Shown piece after piece: positions 5,246-6,842 of a DNA stretch of 6,842 nucleotides. The notes under the pieces were generated by a model, which saw nothing but the letters and a program-made list of their open reading frames with translations, was not told the DNA's origin and did not search any database. The position numbers and the translations under genes are program-made. The first letter of the stretch is position 1. Each line of letters starts with the position of its first letter. Source of the stretch: an uncultured Peptococcaceae bacterium (GTDB taxonomy: Bacteria > Bacillota > Peptococcia > Peptococcales > Peptococcaceae); NCBI GenBank assembly GCA_958451915.1, contig CAUDRX010000128.1, forward strand, positions 1 to 6,842, written 5' to 3'.

Positions 5246-5964
5246 TGGACAGACCTTATGTGATCTGCCACATGTGCGTGTCTATAGACGGCAAGATCAG
5301 TGGCTCATTTATGGACACGCCACAGGCAGCGCCGGCTCTGAAGGCTTACAGTGAGCTGCGCGGCTTCTTTGACTGCAAAGCCACGCTTTATGGCACAACG
5401 ACGATGCTTGGCGGCTATGCCGAGGGTACAGCGATGGTGAATGAGGAGGCAGCGCTTTGTAATACCCCATACGAGGATTTTATCTCTGAGGGCGTGAAAG
5501 AGGCCGGGCAACTGATCATCGCGATGGACCCAGAGGGCAAGCTGGCTTATCAGTCTTCCATCATCGAAAAGAAAGGGCGTGCGCCGGCTGTCGTAGTGGA
5601 GATCCTGACCGAACAGGCATCCGCTTCGTATCTGCACTATCTGCGTCAGCTTGGGGTGAGTTATCTTTTTTGCGGGAAAGAGACGATCGATGTAGTGCTG
5701 CTCTTGCAGAAACTTAAGGAAAAACTTGGTGTCATGCGGCTCATGCTCGCAGGCGGCGGCGTAACGAACTGGCATTTTCTCAAGGCTGGCATGATCGATG
5801 AACTGAGCCTTGTTGTGGCGCCGGTGATAGATGGTCAGGCGCACGGCCTTTCGATCGTTGAAGGCGAGAGCAATAAGGAGAGGGGAGATTTTTCACTCTC
5901 CGAAGTGCAAAAACTTGAAGGCGGCGCATTATGGCTGCGCTATACATGGACAGCACAGAAATGA
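5245..5964 (+). CDS. RibD C-terminal / dihydrofolate-reductase-fold reductase
   Basis: A 239-residue cytoplasmic protein made of a single RibD_C domain. It opens with YVICHMCVSIDGKISG (5-20), the family's first strand and substrate loop. LYGTTTM (48-54) follows, and then GGGVTNWHFLKAGMIDELSLVVAPVIDG (about 170-197), which in RibD and yeast Rib7 contributes to NADPH binding. It should be an NADPH-dependent reductase. The zinc-binding deaminase half of bifunctional RibD is absent and no other riboflavin gene is present, so I do not assign a riboflavin role. Stand-alone members are often of unknown substrate. The start is set by the TAATG overlap with the upstream SDR, with only GGGGG (5232-5236) as a weak Shine-Dalgarno, so it probably depends on coupled translation. 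An acting-together SDR/reductase pair is inferred. Confidence 0.88.
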   Translation: MDRPYVICHMCVSIDGKISGSFMDTPQAAPALKAYSELRGFFDCKATLYGTTTMLGGYAEGTAMVNEEAALCNTPYEDFISEGVKEAGQLIIAMDPEGKLAYQSSIIEKKGRAPAVVVEILTEQASASYLHYLRQLGVSYLFCGKETIDVVLLLQKLKEKLGVMRLMLAGGGVTNWHFLKAGMIDELSLVVAPVIDGQAHGLSIVEGESNKERGDFSLSEVQKLEGGALWLRYTWTAQK

Positions 5965-5969
5965 GACAA

Positions 5970-5996
5970 GGGCAGCAGGTGTGAGTTTGCTGGCCC
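5970..5996 (+). other. Bulged hairpin after the RibD-like gene
   Basis: GGGCAGCA pairs with TGCTGGCCC with one bulged base. No T-tract follows, so it is not a convincing terminator. It may be a processing or stability element between the RibD-like gene and the peptidase gene, which are 62 bases apart. Confidence 0.3.
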
Positions 5997-6011
5997 TGCG
6001 GCAATAAAGAG

Positions 6012-6018
6012 AAAGGGG
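6012..6018 (+). promoter_or_regulatory. Ribosome binding site deciding the start of the C39-like peptidase
   Basis: AAAGGGG lies 8 bases before ATG 6027. The in-frame GTG at 6018 and ATG at 6021 overlap or nearly touch it, so ATG 6027 is the best start. Confidence 0.65.
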
Positions 6019-6026
6019 TGATGGCA

Positions 6027-6752
6027 ATGAGACCTGACTCGAGGCTGCGTGCACGTCTGATCGTATTTGTGATTCTCCTGGTGACAGCGTTGGATCTGCA
6101 CATGATACAGCCGTATGGTTGTTTGACATCCGCTTACGGGGCCGCTGCTGATCAGTTGCAGGCTGTGCAGCCTGAGCGCCAGCTTCCGGCACTGCCCAAT
6201 GGCTGTGAGGTGACAAGCCTGGCAATGGCACTCCAGGCGGCGGGCTATCCGATCGATAAGGAAACACTGTATGAAGCGTATCTTCCGAAGCAGTCGCTGG
6301 TGGATGTTGACGGAGATCGTCAGAGCGGTTCTCCGGAAGTGGCGTACATTGGCGATGCTACAGATGCTGAGGGCGGGTGGTACTGTTTTGAGCAGCCGGT
6401 CATTGCGGCCGGGGATGCCTGGCTCGAAGACAATGGAAGTGCACGACGCATGCAGCAGCTCAGCGGGATGGATCAGATAACACTCGATGCGTATGCGAAA
6501 AATGCACAGCCACTCATTGTCTGGGTGACCCTGGATTATCAACCGCCGCAGCGCGATGATGCCTATGCCTGGACGCTTCCTGATGGCAGCGAGTATGTGC
6601 CTTATATGAACCTTCATTGTGTGGTGCTGACTGGTGAAGAGAAGGGGTTTTATCGCATTGCTGATCCTCTCGCAGGCTGGCGCTTTGTGAAGAAGGATGT
6701 GTTCTGGCAGAGTTTTGATGCCATGGGACGTCGCGCTGTGGCAGAGGTATGA
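6027..6752 (+). CDS. Membrane-anchored or secreted C39-like cysteine peptidase
   Basis: A 241-residue protein. Residues 8-28 are a hydrophobic segment after Arg6, Arg8 and Arg10, acting as a signal peptide or N-terminal anchor, so the enzyme should act outside the membrane. The rest fits the Peptidase_C39_2 family. QLPALPNGCEVTSLAMAL (52-69) carries the likely nucleophile Cys60. Then come an AAGYPIDKETLYEAYLPK helix region, the family's middle segment with GGWYCFEQPVI (116-126), His197 in MNLHCVVLTG, and Asp213 in IADPLAGW as the third catalytic residue. The length is usual for the family. Relatives are exported papain-like hydrolases, mostly uncharacterised; some C39 domains cleave double-glycine leader peptides, but no ABC transporter or bacteriocin gene is visible here. 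It lies 62 bases after the RibD-like gene with no clear promoter between, so it may be read from the same transcript. Confidence 0.85.
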   Translation: MRPDSRLRARLIVFVILLVTALDLHMIQPYGCLTSAYGAAADQLQAVQPERQLPALPNGCEVTSLAMALQAAGYPIDKETLYEAYLPKQSLVDVDGDRQSGSPEVAYIGDATDAEGGWYCFEQPVIAAGDAWLEDNGSARRMQQLSGMDQITLDAYAKNAQPLIVWVTLDYQPPQRDDAYAWTLPDGSEYVPYMNLHCVVLTGEEKGFYRIADPLAGWRFVKKDVFWQSFDAMGRRAVAEV

Positions 6753-6768
6753 ACCTGATCGTTCATAC
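6747..6768. repeat. 8-bp inverted repeat overlapping the peptidase stop codon
   Basis: GTATGAAC (6747-6754) and GTTCATAC (6761-6768) are perfect complements separated by six bases. No T-tract follows, and the repeat lies just upstream of a candidate promoter, so it could be an operator as easily as an RNA hairpin ending the upstream transcript. Confidence 0.5.
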
Positions 6769-6786
6769 TGCGTAACAAATGAAAAC

Positions 6787-6815
6787 TTCTGTGGATCTGC
6801 CGCACAGCTTACAAT
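6787..6815 (+). promoter_or_regulatory. Candidate promoter for a gene beyond the window
   Basis: TTCTGT (6787-6792), 17 bases, then TACAAT (6810-6815). It resembles the element before the aldo/keto reductases. GAAAGGA (6831-6837) near the end of the window is a probable ribosome binding site, so a + strand gene should start just past base 6842. Confidence 0.5.
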
Positions 6816-6842
6816 AAAGACAGCGTAAACGAAAGGATGATC

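Noticed and set aside
5245..5964. Naming this gene ribD.
   Set aside because: The N-terminal deaminase domain is missing, the protein is about two thirds of RibD length, and no riboflavin operon or FMN riboswitch is visible.
5940..6617. A 225-codon open frame on the - strand opposite the C39-like peptidase.
   Set aside because: Its composition is rich in His, Arg and Cys with no motif, while the + strand frame has the Cys-His-Asp signature and a signal segment.

Overview
The window looks like a chromosomal stretch from a Gram-positive bacterium, most likely a moderately GC-rich member of the Bacillota. The reasons are the AAAGGA/AGGAGG ribosome binding sites, a classic lipobox lipoprotein, and a Sec-exported protein with three S-layer homology (SLH) domains. 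No closer lineage can be argued from the sequence alone. Every gene I can support lies on the + strand, and no tRNA, rRNA, CRISPR array or transposase is visible. Most of the genes encode oxidoreductases.

Layout. Positions 1-106 hold the last 34 residues of a protein resembling the C-terminus of YqhD/BdhA-type iron-containing alcohol dehydrogenases. Close behind come two genes that share a flavodoxin domain: a flavodoxin-like lipoprotein (136-795) and a fusion of signal peptide, three SLH domains and flavodoxin (823-1947). The two flavodoxin domains are close paralogues (about 115 of 158 residues identical by hand alignment, no gaps). A 368-bp gap (1948-2315) contains a 12-bp palindromic hairpin and a candidate promoter. 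The promoter precedes two adjacent aldo/keto reductases of different subfamilies: an AKR13-like enzyme (2316-3320) and an AKR5-like, 2,5-diketogluconate-reductase-type enzyme (3360-4205).

A second gap (4206-4492) is AT-richer and unusually structured. It has a 13-bp inverted repeat (4224-4236 and 4321-4333), a perfect TATAAT, and an 11-bp inverted repeat that ends in a T-tract. It looks like a terminator, an attenuator or a small structured RNA. It is followed by a short-chain dehydrogenase (4493-5245), a RibD_C/DHFR-fold reductase that overlaps it by one base (5245-5964), and a membrane-anchored or secreted C39-like cysteine peptidase (6027-6752). The window ends in a promoter that resembles the one before the aldo/keto reductases.

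How the genes may work together (inference). The cytoplasmic enzymes (alcohol dehydrogenase, two AKRs, SDR and RibD-like reductase) are probably nicotinamide-dependent and suit detoxification or fermentation of carbonyl compounds. The flavodoxin pair is the unusual part. The same FMN-binding fold appears to be sent outside the cell by two routes, one lipid-anchored and one bound to the cell wall, which suggests an extracytoplasmic flavin-based electron carrier or reductase. Nothing in the window proves that the exported and cytoplasmic enzymes share a pathway.
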